Assembly: GCF_000708595.2 (NCBI RefSeq)
Contig: NZ_JARP01000002.1
Span: 744,001-808,000 of the forward strand
Length of the DNA: 64,000 nt
Direction: 5' to 3'
Source: Flavobacterium sp. KJJ
GTDB lineage: Bacteria; Bacteroidota; Bacteroidia; Flavobacteriales; Flavobacteriaceae
Shown here: positions 50,885 to 60,435 of the stretch, in pieces
Numbering within the stretch: the stretch's first letter is position 1
Layout of the letters: each line of letters starts with the position of its first letter
The notes under the pieces: generated by a model
Told to the model about the DNA's origin: nothing
What the model saw: only the letters and a program-made list of their open reading frames with translations
Databases searched by the model: none
Program-made: the position numbers and the translations under genes

Positions 50885-51805
50885 TCAATATTTTGCAACA
50901 TTAATTGCGGTTATCGCTGAAACGTTTTCTGAATTAACAGGGTCTTTTTGAATTTGTATTGACAATAAATACCTCATTCTTATTTTTTTTCCATTTTGCA
51001 TTCCAGGCTGCCATCTTTCTGAAGAATTTAAAACCCGAATTGTTTCTTCCATAGTTCCAAAACCTAAATCTTTAAGGGGTGTGATATGCTCTAAAGAACC
51101 ATCTTTTTCTACAACAAATGAAACTTTAATTTCACCTGTTTTCTCTTTAGCTTCTTCGGGCAATCTAAATTTATTTTTGAAAGAATTGTAAAATTTTTCA
51201 ACCCCGCCGTTGTATTCAGGATCTATTTCAATTGCTCCTCCCATCATTATGATATCATCTTGTACAACAGTTTCTTGTTTTATTTTTTCGCTGCAACTAA
51301 TTTTTTTAGAATTAGATTTAACAGGAGGTTTTTCAAATTTTACCTGATTTATTTTTGGCGGAGGTGGCGGAGGCAAAATTTTAGTATTCGAGTCATTTTT
51401 TGGAGGTAATGTGGCTCCTACAGTTATATCTTCCTGTTCTTTAACAACTTCTACCTTGTCGATTTTTTGTTTGTTCCCATCTTTATCTTGACAACTAAAC
51501 AAAGTAGTTCCCATAGCAATAAACAAAGCAAGCAAAAACATTTTGTGATAATGAGTTTGAGTGTATAAAACCTCACGTGGAATCTGAATTATTATAGAAT
51601 CCAATTGCGATTTTTTAAATCTGCCGCAAATTTTATTGTTTTGATTTTGAATGAAAAAATGCTGTACTTCTTGCGGTAACATTTCGGTAAAATCGATAAC
51701 GGTTTTGGCGCAGCTCAAACAAAAACGGCCATTTTCGTTTGGCGTCATTTTGTCCCAGTTTTCATGGCAAGGCTCAGGAATCGTAATTTTAAATTTTCTT
51801 TCCAT
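50885..51805 (-). CDS. TonB-like protein with N-terminal Cys motif, copy 1
   Basis: The 306-residue protein has a conserved cysteine-rich head (residues 1-70: PEPCHENWDKMTPNENGRFC, then LSCAKTVIDF and KICGRFKK), a membrane helix near residue 90-110 (MFLLALFIAMGTTLF), a proline-rich linker (PPPPPP near 148) and a C-terminal TonB-type domain (SFVVEKDGSLEHITPLKDLG, then RWQPGMQNGKKIRMRYLLSI). The head would be cytoplasmic and could bind zinc. Such proteins may transmit energy or a signal to the outer membrane. Tandem with a close paralogue 4 bases upstream. Confidence 0.85.
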   Translation of the reverse strand: MERKFKITIPEPCHENWDKMTPNENGRFCLSCAKTVIDFTEMLPQEVQHFFIQNQNNKICGRFKKSQLDSIIIQIPREVLYTQTHYHKMFLLALFIAMGTTLFSCQDKDGNKQKIDKVEVVKEQEDITVGATLPPKNDSNTKILPPPPPPKINQVKFEKPPVKSNSKKISCSEKIKQETVVQDDIIMMGGAIEIDPEYNGGVEKFYNSFKNKFRLPEEAKEKTGEIKVSFVVEKDGSLEHITPLKDLGFGTMEETIRVLNSSERWQPGMQNGKKIRMRYLLSIQIQKDPVNSENVSAITAINVAKY

Positions 51806-51808
51806 GCA

Positions 51809-52633
51809 TTATTGAATAAAGGGAATTGGCAAAATATAAGATGATCTAACAATATGACTGTTATGTTTTCCCGGAATCCACTTTGGAGCAGTTTTTAAAA
51901 CTTTAATAGCTTCTTCTCCGTTTCCTGTGCCTGTATTTTCAACTATATTGAAATTACTCAAACTGCCATCTTTTTCTACAACAAACACTATTTTTCCTTG
52001 AAATTTATCTGTTTTAGTTGAAACAGGATAATTTTTATAAAAATAAGCATAGAATTTTTTCATTCCATTTTCTGGAACAGGTGAAACATCTAAATCTTTT
52101 GAGCTATGTATAATATCATACTTAAAAGTTCCTTGCTCAATAGAATTAGGAATAAGTAATGCGCCAACTATAGTCTCTTCGTGAGTTTTTTTTGACTCTA
52201 CTTTTTTTGACTCTATCTGATGTCCATAACATGAATTATTGGTCTCGTTTTGATCTTGATTTGTATTATCAACAATCTCGATTTTATCAATTCTATTTTT
52301 GTTCCCATCTCTATCTTGACAGCTAAACAAAGTAGTTCCCATAGCAATAAACAAAGCAAGCAAAAACATTTTGTGATAATGAGTCTGAGTATGTAAAACC
52401 TGACTTGGAATCTGAATTATTATAGAATCCAATTGCGATTTTTTAAATCTGCCGCAAATTTTATTATTTTGATTTTGAATGAAAAAATGCTGTATTTCTT
52501 GCGGTAACATTTCGGTAAAATCGATAACGGTTTTGGCGCAGCTCAAACAAAAATGGCCGTTTTCGTTTGGCGTCATTTTGTCCCAGTTTTCATGGCAAGG
52601 TTCAGGAATCGTTATTTTGAATTTTCTTTCCAT
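51809..52633 (-). CDS. TonB-like protein with N-terminal Cys motif, copy 2
   Basis: Start taken at the ATG that aligns with copy 1 (MERKFKITIPEP); a longer form begins at 52645. The first 115 residues are almost identical to copy 1, whereas the linker differs and the C-terminal domain (VFVVEKDGSLSNFNIVENTG, then PKWIPGKHNSHIVRSSYILP) is diverged. The proline run is absent. The two genes are separated by 3 bases and arose by tandem duplication, with the shared head conserved and the outer part free to change. Confidence 0.83.
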   Translation of the reverse strand: MERKFKITIPEPCHENWDKMTPNENGHFCLSCAKTVIDFTEMLPQEIQHFFIQNQNNKICGRFKKSQLDSIIIQIPSQVLHTQTHYHKMFLLALFIAMGTTLFSCQDRDGNKNRIDKIEIVDNTNQDQNETNNSCYGHQIESKKVESKKTHEETIVGALLIPNSIEQGTFKYDIIHSSKDLDVSPVPENGMKKFYAYFYKNYPVSTKTDKFQGKIVFVVEKDGSLSNFNIVENTGTGNGEEAIKVLKTAPKWIPGKHNSHIVRSSYILPIPFIQ

Positions 52634-52679
52634 TTTGAATATCAAGATTTAAATGTAATAAAAAATAATAGTAAAACCT

Positions 52680-52687
52680 TATTTTTG
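52680..52687 (+). promoter_or_regulatory. -7 element of tadA
   Basis: TATTTTTG matches the consensus and ends only 5 bases before the tadA ATG, which would give a leaderless or nearly leaderless message. Confidence 0.5.
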
Positions 52688-52692
52688 CAATT

Positions 52693-53136
52693 ATGATAAA
52701 TCCTTTCACCGACGAATACTTCATGAAAAAAGCTTTGCAGGAAGCTGAAATGGCTTTTGAAAAAGGCGAAATTCCTGTTGGAGCCATAATTGTTGTGGCT
52801 GATAAAGTCATTGCAAGAAGTCATAATTTGACTGAATTGCTAAATGATGTTACTGCACATGCTGAAATGCAGTCGATAACTGCAGCCGCTAATTTTCTTG
52901 GTGGAAAATATTTAAAGGATTGCACTTTATATGTTACACTCGAACCTTGCCAAATGTGCGCCGGTGCTTTGTATTGGAGTCAGATTTCTAAAATTGTTTT
53001 TGGCGCCCGTGATGAACAGCGCGGCTTTATCGTTATGGGAACAAAGCTTCATCCTAAAACTACTGTTGTTTCTGGCGTTATGGCCAATGAAGCTGCTGAT
53101 TTGATGAAACGATTTTTTATAGAAAGACGTAAGTAG
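52693..53136 (+). CDS. tadA: tRNA-adenosine deaminase-type nucleoside deaminase
   Basis: The 147-residue protein has the zinc-deaminase motifs THAEMQSI-type TAHAEMQSITAAA (His and catalytic Glu, near residue 56) and TLEPCQMCAGAL (two Cys, near 84). The start MINPFTDEYFMKKALQEAEM, and ALQEAEMAFEKGEIPVGAII are typical of TadA, which converts A34 to inosine in tRNA-Arg. Guanine deaminase is a less likely alternative. An internal ATG at 52723 is a possible start if the promoter at 52680 is right. Confidence 0.92.
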   Translation: MINPFTDEYFMKKALQEAEMAFEKGEIPVGAIIVVADKVIARSHNLTELLNDVTAHAEMQSITAAANFLGGKYLKDCTLYVTLEPCQMCAGALYWSQISKIVFGARDEQRGFIVMGTKLHPKTTVVSGVMANEAADLMKRFFIERRK

Positions 53137-53138
53137 CT

Positions 53139-53666
53139 TTAAAATAAATAAGTCATATAAAGACATATGAAAATCATAAAAGAATTAAAGCAGATTATAT
53201 TATAAAACGTGTTTTCTGAGAAACCTTTTTTTGACAGCAGAATTTTTATACTTATTGCTATTGAAAAGAGAAGTACAGTACAAAAGTAAAATTGAATTCC
53301 ATTGACGCTTAAGTCATTAGAAAGGAGTTTTGTGTAGTCATTTTTCTCCGAATTGACTTTTGTAACGGATTTAAATAATAAAGAATACTCAATTTCAATA
53401 TTGCTTTCTTCGACGTCATCTTTTGCAGTTGAGAATGTAAATCCTTTTTTTGTATAATAATGATAAGAAACTTTTTGTTTAGAACCATTTTTTCCTCCTG
53501 TAGTCTGCACAGCAGAATAAATTATAGTGTCTTTTATTTTTGAAGTTGGTAAAATAAAATAGTCGAAAAATAATAGAGATATTATAAAAGCCACTATTAG
53601 AAAAAGATACACGATTACCTTTTTATTCTTTATTATGAACTCATCTTCTGAGGAATATTTCGACAT
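53139..53666 (-). CDS. Hypothetical membrane protein
   Basis: The 175-residue product has three hydrophobic segments (about residues 15-37, 125-145 and 152-172) and a central extracytoplasmic-looking part of about 80 residues (KIKDTIIYSAVQTTGGKNGS, VSYHYYTKKGFTF). I do not recognise a family, though the layout resembles DUF3592-type proteins. It ends 2 bases from the stop of the convergent tadA gene. The 230-base gap upstream (53667-53896) is AT-rich and holds only a doubtful ORF. Confidence 0.7.
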   Translation of the reverse strand: MSKYSSEDEFIIKNKKVIVYLFLIVAFIISLLFFDYFILPTSKIKDTIIYSAVQTTGGKNGSKQKVSYHYYTKKGFTFSTAKDDVEESNIEIEYSLLFKSVTKVNSEKNDYTKLLSNDLSVNGIQFYFCTVLLFSIAISIKILLSKKGFSENTFYNIICFNSFMIFICLYMTYLF

Positions 53667-53896
53667 AAATTAATAAATTAAATGCTTCGAAGATATTATA
53701 TTTTGGTTTGAGTTGGCATAAAACTTCAACAAAAGTTAAATAGTTACTGTAGCGAATTTTCCTCTTAAAATATTTTAAAAAATATTCTACATTTACTACA
53801 ATATATTTAGCCTTTGGATAGTTATGCTCTTTAACTATCAAATGTTAAAACGTTCTGTCATTTTCTATAATTTGTAACCATTAACTCTAAATAAAA

Positions 53897-56800
53897 GTGA
53901 AAGCAAAAGGATTAGTTCTCGTATTTTGTGTGTTTTTTATTTTTCAATCTTGCGGCAGAAAATCAGCAGCCGATTTCAATTCCGATTTTTCATTATTTAA
54001 AGAGTATATAGTCAGTTTTACCGGGGGAATAGTTTCTTCGGAATCTGATATTCGAGTGGTTCTGGCTTTCGATAAAAAAGAATGGAAAGCCAATCAAGTT
54101 TTAGACAGCGATTTATTTGATATTTCTCCAAGCGTCGACGGAAAAGTGGTCGCACTTTCTACTAATACAATTGCCTTTATTCCAGAAAAAAAGCTGGATC
54201 CCGGAACTGAATATCAGGTAACCTTAAATTTAGACAAGCTTATTACGCTCCCAAAAGACAAAGAGGGAACGCTTTCTAAATTTAATTTTACGGTAAAAAC
54301 AATCAAACAGGATTTTACTATAAATACGGCTGATATTCAATCGTACAGCAAAGAATATCAATATTTAAACTGTGTTTTAAAAACGGCTGACTTTATTGAT
54401 CTTGAAACAGCTAAAAAGTTAATAGAAGCAAAACAAAAGGGAAATAATCTTAAAATTAAATTTGATGCAAAATCGGGTTCCGCAAAAGAATTCAATTTTA
54501 TAATTGACAGTATTCAGCGTTATTCTGAAGCCACAAATCTTGAAATTTTATATGATGGAAGTGATTTTGATATTGATCAGAAAGGTCAAATCGATGTTCC
54601 GATCACCAATATAAACGAATTTAAAATCGTAAAAGTTGAGATCCCAGACGGAAGCAATCAATCACTGACAATCAATTTTTCTGAACCTTTAGAAAAAGGC
54701 CAGGATTTTAAAGGTTTGGTTTCGATTCAGAACGCAAATAATTTAAAATTCTCAACACAGGGAAATTTACTTAAAGTATATTTTAGTAATGAAAAAACGC
54801 CAGCTCAAACAGCAGTTTCTGCTCCTGTTGTAGTTGAAGAAAGTGCGGTTTCATTGGCAGATTCTGCATCGGTTGTTGTAGACAGTGCATCTGCTGTGGT
54901 TGATGAGGCTGTAGAAGTAGTTCAAGATGAAGAGCCAGAAGCAGCATCGGAACAAATTTTAGCGGGAGATTTATTAGTTGAAGTTTTTCAGGGAATTGAA
55001 AGCCAATACGGCAAAAAAATGGAAGCGAATTTTACTCAGAAGATTTCGTTTGACCAAATAAAACCAAGTGTGCGCTTTATTAAAAACGGAACTATTTTGC
55101 CAAGTTCCAATAATTTAAAATTGAATTTTGAAGCTGTAAATTTAAGTGCAGTCGATGTAAAAGTATACAAAATCTACAAGAATAATATTCTTCAATTCCT
55201 TCAGTATAATGAGCTAAACGGCAGTCAAAATCTCAAGAAAGTAGCACAACCAGTAGCGAAAACTACATTGAATTTAAGCGAAAACAAACTTATAAATCCG
55301 AATAAATGGAACACATTTGCTTTAGATTTATCTAAAATAATTACGCCAGAACCAGGAGCGATTTATAGAGTAGAATTTGTGTATAAAAAGAAATACTCTC
55401 TATATAAATGCGAAACTTCTGAAGAAGACCAAAGTGATGAAGAGGAAGAAGAAGTTGATGAAAATGATGTAAACTACAGCGGAAACTCCTATGACGACTA
55501 TTATTATGATGATTACGAATGGCGAGAAAGTCAAGATCCTTGCTCAAGTTCGTACTATTATAATGCCAGAATTGCAACTAATATTTTAGCGACAGATTTG
55601 GGTGTTATTGCCAAAAGAGGAGAAAACAAATCGTATTTATTTGCTGTAAATAATATTGTAACAACTGAGCCGGTTTCCAATGCAAGGGTTGATTTGTACA
55701 ATTATCAACAGCAAAAATTAGCGACTAGCGCAACCAGCAGTGAAGGAATTGCTTCTTTCCAGCTCGATAAATTCGCTTATTTTGCTATTGTATCTTTAGG
55801 AAATCAATCGACTTACGTAAAATTAGACGACGGACTTTCATTATCTGTGAGTAATTTTGATGTGGCCGGCGAAACGTTGCAAAAGGGCTTAAAAGGCTTT
55901 ATTTATGGAGAACGTGGTGTTTGGCGTCCGGGAGATAACTTGTATTTGTCTTTCATTTTAAATGATGCTTCGAATAAATTGCCAAAATCACATCCAATTA
56001 AGTTTAGATTGAATGATCCGAATGGGAAAACTGTTTATCAAACCATTCAAAAAACCAATGAATTAAATCATTACGCATTTACAGTTCCAACAAGTGCAGA
56101 TGCACCCACAGGAAATTGGGAAGCCATGGTCAGTGTTGGAGGTGCGAAATTTTATAAAAGCATTAAAATTGAAACCATTAAGCCAAATCGTTTAAAAATA
56201 AAGAATAATTTCTCCAGAAAAACACTTTCATCTGCGTATCCAAACAAAAGTAATTTGGAAGTGACTTGGCTTCACGGCGCTATTGCTAAAAATTTGAATG
56301 TAGAAATGCAAGCTAAGTTTTCGCAGCAGGCGACCACTTTTAAAGGTTATGAGAAGTTTACTTTTGATGATTTAGTACGTCAATTCAGCACAGAAGAAAT
56401 TAATGTTTTCTCTGGAAAATTAAATGAAAACGGAAAAGCTTCAGTAAATATCGAACCAAAATTACAAGGTCAGGCACCAGGAATGCTTCGAGCTTCATTC
56501 ATTACAAAAGTATATGAAGAAGGTGGAGATTTTAGTACAGATGTTATTTCGACTACGTATTCTCCATATAAAACCTATGTTGGAATAAAATCACCGGAAC
56601 CAAATAAATACGGAATGCTGGAAACCAGAACCAACAATCGTTTTGATATTGTGACGCTTGATGAAAACGGAAGACCAAAAGCGGTTAGAAATCTGGAAGT
56701 AAAAGTTTATAAAGTAGAATGGCGCTGGTGGTGGGATGCTTCTAGCGATAATTTATCAAATTATAATTCTTCGAATGCGACAACTTCCTATAAAACATTT

Positions 56801-59575
56801 GTTATCAATACAGATTCTAGCGGAAGAGGAAGTGTTCAGTTTTCATTGACTGATGAAGAATGGGGACGTTATTTGATTCGTGCCTCAGACAATGCTGATG
56901 GGCATGCAACTGCTTTGACCGTAAACATTGACTGGCCAATTTGGTCTGGAAAAACGCGAAACAGAGATGCTTCTACAGCAAATATGTTAGTGTTTTCTAC
57001 TGATAAGAAAAACTACGCTGTAGGCGAGAAAGCACAAATATCTTTTCCGTCAAGCGAAGGCGGTCGCGCTTTAATTTCAATTGAAAACGGATCAAAAGTA
57101 GTACAGACTATTTGGGCTAAAACTGAAAAAGGAGAAACAAAAGTTGAAGTTCCGATCACTGCTGCAATGGCACCAAATGTGTATTTTAATATTACGCTTT
57201 TACAGCCACATGCGTCGACTAAAAATGATTCGCCTATTCGTATGTACGGAATTGTTCCGATAGAAGTTGTTGATAAAAATACCATTTTAGCACCCACACT
57301 TTCAATGCCTGATGTTTTAAAACCAGAGCAGACATTTACTGTAAAAGTAGGCGAGAAAACAGGTAAGGAAATGACGTATACAATTGCAGTTGTAGACGAA
57401 GGTCTGCTTGATTTAACTCGTTTTAAAACACCAAATGTCTGGGATAGTTTCTATGTTCGTGAAGCTTTAGGAGTAAAAACTTGGGATATTTATGATGATG
57501 TAATTGGTGCCTATGGCGGAAAAATAAATCAGATTTTCAGTATTGGTGGAGATCAAGATTTAGGCGGAGGAAAAGCTAAAAAAGCAAACCGTTTTAAACC
57601 TGTTGTATTGTATTATGGTCCGTTTAAGTTAGAAAAAGGACAAACTAAATCACATCAATTAAAATTGCCGAAATATATTGGTTCAGTTCGAACTATGGTA
57701 GTTGCCGGTGATGCTAATACTAGTGCTTACGGAAGTGTCGAAAAAGCAACTCAAGTAAAAAGTCCTTTGATGGTTTTGGCTTCGTTGCCAAGAAAAATTT
57801 CGCCTTCTGAGAAAGTAACAATTCCGGTTACCATTTTTGCAACAGAGAAAAATATTAAAAATGTTTCGATTCAGATAAAAACAAGCAATGGATTGAAAGT
57901 AATGGGAAGCGCAACTCAAAGTTTGACTTTTACAGAACCGGATGAAAAAATGGCTTATTTTAATTTAGTTGTTGGTTCTCAAACCGGAATTGCGAAGGTG
58001 CAGGTAATTGCCACTTCTGGAAAAGAGAAATCGGTTTATGATGTTGAGATCGACATGACGAACCCGAATCCGGTAACAAATACTTTTACCGATGTGATTT
58101 TGTCTCCAAACAGTACCAAGACCATTTCATGGAAAACCTTTGGAGTTGTGGGAAGCAGCAAAGCAAGATTAGAAGTTTCTTCAATGCCAACAATCAATTT
58201 AAATGGAAGATTGCAATATCTTATTCAATATCCACATGGCTGTGTAGAGCAAACGACTTCTTCAGTTTTTCCACAGTTGTATTTGAATGATGTTGTTGAT
58301 TTGGATGCAACTCGAAAAGCACTTATTCAAAAAAATATTACGGCAGGAATTACCAGATTAGGAAGTTTTCAGCTGTCAAACGGAGGAGTGGCTTATTGGC
58401 AAGGAAATACGACTGCTGATGATTGGGGAACTTCATATGCGGGACATTTCTTGATTGAAGCAGAGAAGAAAGGATATGTTTTGCCAATTAACTTCAAATC
58501 AAAATGGATTTCGTATCAGCAGAAAGAAGCAAAACAATGGCGTTTCGAACCAAAATACGGAAATGATTTGGCTCAGGCTTATCGATTATATACTTTGGCT
58601 TTAGCCGGAAATGCCGATTTGTCTTCTATGAACAGATTACGTGAAACAAAAGGAATTTCTAATGAAAGTATGCTTCGTTTAGCTGCTTCGTACGTTTTGG
58701 CAGGACAAAAATCTGCTGGATTGAACCTGTTTTTACACAGTAAAATAGAAGATGAATCAAATAATTATAATTATTACTATTATGGTTCGAGCGAAAGAAA
58801 CAGGGCGATGGCTTTAGAGACGATGCTGCTTTTAGGACAAAAGCAAAAAGCTTTTGATATGGCTTCAAAATTAGCCAAACAAATGTCTAACAATCAATGG
58901 ATGAGTACACAGACAACTGCTTATTGTTTGTACTCAATGTCAAAATTTGCAGTAAGCAATGGTCCAAAAGGAGTTAATATTCAGTTTAGCAAAAACGGAA
59001 AAGGTGAAACAATAAACACACAAAAAGCAATTGCTGACAGAAATTTAGTGGTTCAGACAGGTACAAACAGTGTCATTCTAAAAAACATTAAAAACAATAC
59101 TATTTATGTTCGAGTTTTAAATACTGGAATATTACCAATCGGACAAGAAAATGCAATTCAGAGCGATGTTGCTGCAAATATTGTTTTCAAAAACAGAAAA
59201 GGAAGCGTAATTAATGTTTCGAAAATCAGCCAAGGAACAGAGTTTATTGCAGAGGTTACCATTCGAAATCAAAGAAATGAACATGTAGAAAATGTTGCCT
59301 TATCACAAATTCTGCCTTCAGGATTCGAAATCGTAAATACTCGTTTTACTGATTATGGAGACGCAACAAATAATATAGCCGATTATATTGATATTCGAGA
59401 CGATAGAACTAATTTCTATTTTGGAATGAAAGCTGGCGAAACAAAAGTCTTTAGGATTTTGCTGAATGCATCTTATCTTGGGAATTATTATTTGCCTGGA
59501 TTGCAATGTGAGGCAATGTACGATAATACTTTCTTAGCGAGAACAAAAGGATTTTGGGTTGAGGTTGTAAAATAA
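53897..59575 (+). CDS. Alpha-2-macroglobulin family lipoprotein
   Basis: The 1892-residue protein starts at GTG 53897 with a lipoprotein signal (MKAKGLVLVFCVFFIFQSCG; lipobox FQSC at residue 19-ish). It continues with macroglobulin-like domains (for example GYVLERGVWRPGDN-type GERGVWRPGDNLYLSFIL near residue 670), an acidic insert (DQSDEEEEEVDEND near 515), and the thioester region YPHGCVEQTTS with Cys near residue 1449 and Gln three residues later, followed by the toroid (GGVAYWQGNTT). Bacterial members trap attacking proteases in the periplasm, and are commonly encoded beside pbpC, as here. It is anchored in a membrane by its lipid. Confidence 0.95.
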   Translation: MKAKGLVLVFCVFFIFQSCGRKSAADFNSDFSLFKEYIVSFTGGIVSSESDIRVVLAFDKKEWKANQVLDSDLFDISPSVDGKVVALSTNTIAFIPEKKLDPGTEYQVTLNLDKLITLPKDKEGTLSKFNFTVKTIKQDFTINTADIQSYSKEYQYLNCVLKTADFIDLETAKKLIEAKQKGNNLKIKFDAKSGSAKEFNFIIDSIQRYSEATNLEILYDGSDFDIDQKGQIDVPITNINEFKIVKVEIPDGSNQSLTINFSEPLEKGQDFKGLVSIQNANNLKFSTQGNLLKVYFSNEKTPAQTAVSAPVVVEESAVSLADSASVVVDSASAVVDEAVEVVQDEEPEAASEQILAGDLLVEVFQGIESQYGKKMEANFTQKISFDQIKPSVRFIKNGTILPSSNNLKLNFEAVNLSAVDVKVYKIYKNNILQFLQYNELNGSQNLKKVAQPVAKTTLNLSENKLINPNKWNTFALDLSKIITPEPGAIYRVEFVYKKKYSLYKCETSEEDQSDEEEEEVDENDVNYSGNSYDDYYYDDYEWRESQDPCSSSYYYNARIATNILATDLGVIAKRGENKSYLFAVNNIVTTEPVSNARVDLYNYQQQKLATSATSSEGIASFQLDKFAYFAIVSLGNQSTYVKLDDGLSLSVSNFDVAGETLQKGLKGFIYGERGVWRPGDNLYLSFILNDASNKLPKSHPIKFRLNDPNGKTVYQTIQKTNELNHYAFTVPTSADAPTGNWEAMVSVGGAKFYKSIKIETIKPNRLKIKNNFSRKTLSSAYPNKSNLEVTWLHGAIAKNLNVEMQAKFSQQATTFKGYEKFTFDDLVRQFSTEEINVFSGKLNENGKASVNIEPKLQGQAPGMLRASFITKVYEEGGDFSTDVISTTYSPYKTYVGIKSPEPNKYGMLETRTNNRFDIVTLDENGRPKAVRNLEVKVYKVEWRWWWDASSDNLSNYNSSNATTSYKTFVINTDSSGRGSVQFSLTDEEWGRYLIRASDNADGHATALTVNIDWPIWSGKTRNRDASTANMLVFSTDKKNYAVGEKAQISFPSSEGGRALISIENGSKVVQTIWAKTEKGETKVEVPITAAMAPNVYFNITLLQPHASTKNDSPIRMYGIVPIEVVDKNTILAPTLSMPDVLKPEQTFTVKVGEKTGKEMTYTIAVVDEGLLDLTRFKTPNVWDSFYVREALGVKTWDIYDDVIGAYGGKINQIFSIGGDQDLGGGKAKKANRFKPVVLYYGPFKLEKGQTKSHQLKLPKYIGSVRTMVVAGDANTSAYGSVEKATQVKSPLMVLASLPRKISPSEKVTIPVTIFATEKNIKNVSIQIKTSNGLKVMGSATQSLTFTEPDEKMAYFNLVVGSQTGIAKVQVIATSGKEKSVYDVEIDMTNPNPVTNTFTDVILSPNSTKTISWKTFGVVGSSKARLEVSSMPTINLNGRLQYLIQYPHGCVEQTTSSVFPQLYLNDVVDLDATRKALIQKNITAGITRLGSFQLSNGGVAYWQGNTTADDWGTSYAGHFLIEAEKKGYVLPINFKSKWISYQQKEAKQWRFEPKYGNDLAQAYRLYTLALAGNADLSSMNRLRETKGISNESMLRLAASYVLAGQKSAGLNLFLHSKIEDESNNYNYYYYGSSERNRAMALETMLLLGQKQKAFDMASKLAKQMSNNQWMSTQTTAYCLYSMSKFAVSNGPKGVNIQFSKNGKGETINTQKAIADRNLVVQTGTNSVILKNIKNNTIYVRVLNTGILPIGQENAIQSDVAANIVFKNRKGSVINVSKISQGTEFIAEVTIRNQRNEHVENVALSQILPSGFEIVNTRFTDYGDATNNIADYIDIRDDRTNFYFGMKAGETKVFRILLNASYLGNYYLPGLQCEAMYDNTFLARTKGFWVEVVK

Positions 59576-59596
59576 AGTTTCAGAAGGATTAAGTAT

Positions 59597-59623
59597 CCTA
59601 ACAGGTTTTTAAAACCTGTTAGG
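59597..59623. repeat. REP palindrome upstream of the transposase
   Basis: CCTAACAGGTTTTT / AAAACCTGTTAGG palindrome, 22 bases after the alpha-2-macroglobulin stop. A decayed half copy (AAGTTTGTAAACCTGTTATG) follows at about 59678-59697. Confidence 0.88.
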
Positions 59624-59716
59624 TATCTATATTGAGTTAGAATACTTATAAAAAGATTAGAAAACAAACAATCTATCAAGTTTGTAAACCTGTTATGTTA
59701 ATAAAAATGAAAGAAG

Positions 59717-60307
59717 GTGAAGAAGGATTTTTTTGAAGAAGGACAATATTATCACATCTATAACAGAGGAAATAACAAAGGGAATATTTTTGTAGAAGAA
59801 AAAAATTATAAATACTTTCTTGAAAAATTTAAAAAATATATTTTACCTATTGCAGATGTCTATGCGTATTGTTTATTAAAAAATCATTTTCATATTGTTC
59901 TTAGGATAAGAGATAAAGTAGATTTGCCAGAAAAATTAAGAGAGAAAATTCATTTACCATTTTCTAACTTATTTAATTCTTATTCTAAAAGTATTAATAA
60001 AGCGTATAGTAGAACCGGAAGTTTATTTCAAGAACACTTACAAAGACACAGAATAGAAGATGAAGATTATTTAAAACAGTTAATTATTTATGTCCATTTG
60101 AATCCTGTTAAACATAAGTTTACAGATCGTTTTGAAACTTATTTACATTCATCATATCGGGCTTATTTATCTGAAAAGACAACAAGTATTGATAGAGATT
60201 TTATTATTAATTTGTTTGAAGGATTAGAGAATTTTAAATTTTGTCATGATGAAAGAAGAATTATTTATGAAGGAATTATAAGTGATATAAATTTTACAGA
60301 CGAATAA
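59717..60307 (+). CDS. REP-associated tyrosine transposase (RAYT, Y1/IS200-like)
   Basis: The 196-residue protein starts at GTG 59717 and has the Y1 transposase HUH motif in LLKNHFHIVLRI (near residue 54) and a catalytic-tyrosine region DEDYLKQLIIYVHLNPVKHK (near 117), together with YHIYNRGNNKGNIF at the N-terminus that is typical of REP-associated transposases. It is flanked by one REP palindrome on the left and two on the right of the same sequence, its probable substrates. It sits between two genes, alpha-2-macroglobulin and pbpC, that are normally neighbours. It looks intact. Confidence 0.93.
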   Translation: MKKDFFEEGQYYHIYNRGNNKGNIFVEEKNYKYFLEKFKKYILPIADVYAYCLLKNHFHIVLRIRDKVDLPEKLREKIHLPFSNLFNSYSKSINKAYSRTGSLFQEHLQRHRIEDEDYLKQLIIYVHLNPVKHKFTDRFETYLHSSYRAYLSEKTTSIDRDFIINLFEGLENFKFCHDERRIIYEGIISDINFTDE

Positions 60308-60323
60308 AAGTTTAGTATGTTAT

Positions 60324-60349
60324 CCTAACAGCTTTCAAAACCTGTTAGG
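60324..60349. repeat. REP palindrome downstream of the transposase, copy 1
   Basis: CCTAACAGCTTTC / AAAACCTGTTAGG, one base changed from copy at 59597 in the left arm. Confidence 0.85.
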
Positions 60350-60390
60350 TATTATAAGAGAAATATTTTTATTAGGAATCAAAACATAGA

Positions 60391-60417
60391 CCTAACAGGT
60401 TTTGGAAACCTGTTAGG
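60391..60417. repeat. REP palindrome downstream of the transposase, copy 2
   Basis: CCTAACAGGTTTTG / GAAACCTGTTAGG, 42 bases after copy 1 and 19 bases before pbpC. Confidence 0.88.
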
Positions 60418-60435
60418 ATAGTAAAAATTGTAAAG

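Noticed and set aside
53641..53841. 66-codon minus-strand ORF upstream of the hypothetical membrane protein
   Set aside because: AT-rich, overlaps the start of the 53139-53666 gene, and has no recognisable motif or ribosome binding site.
59597..60417. CRISPR-like array
   Set aside because: The repeats are palindromic, irregularly spaced, only three in number and flank a RAYT transposase; no cas genes are present.
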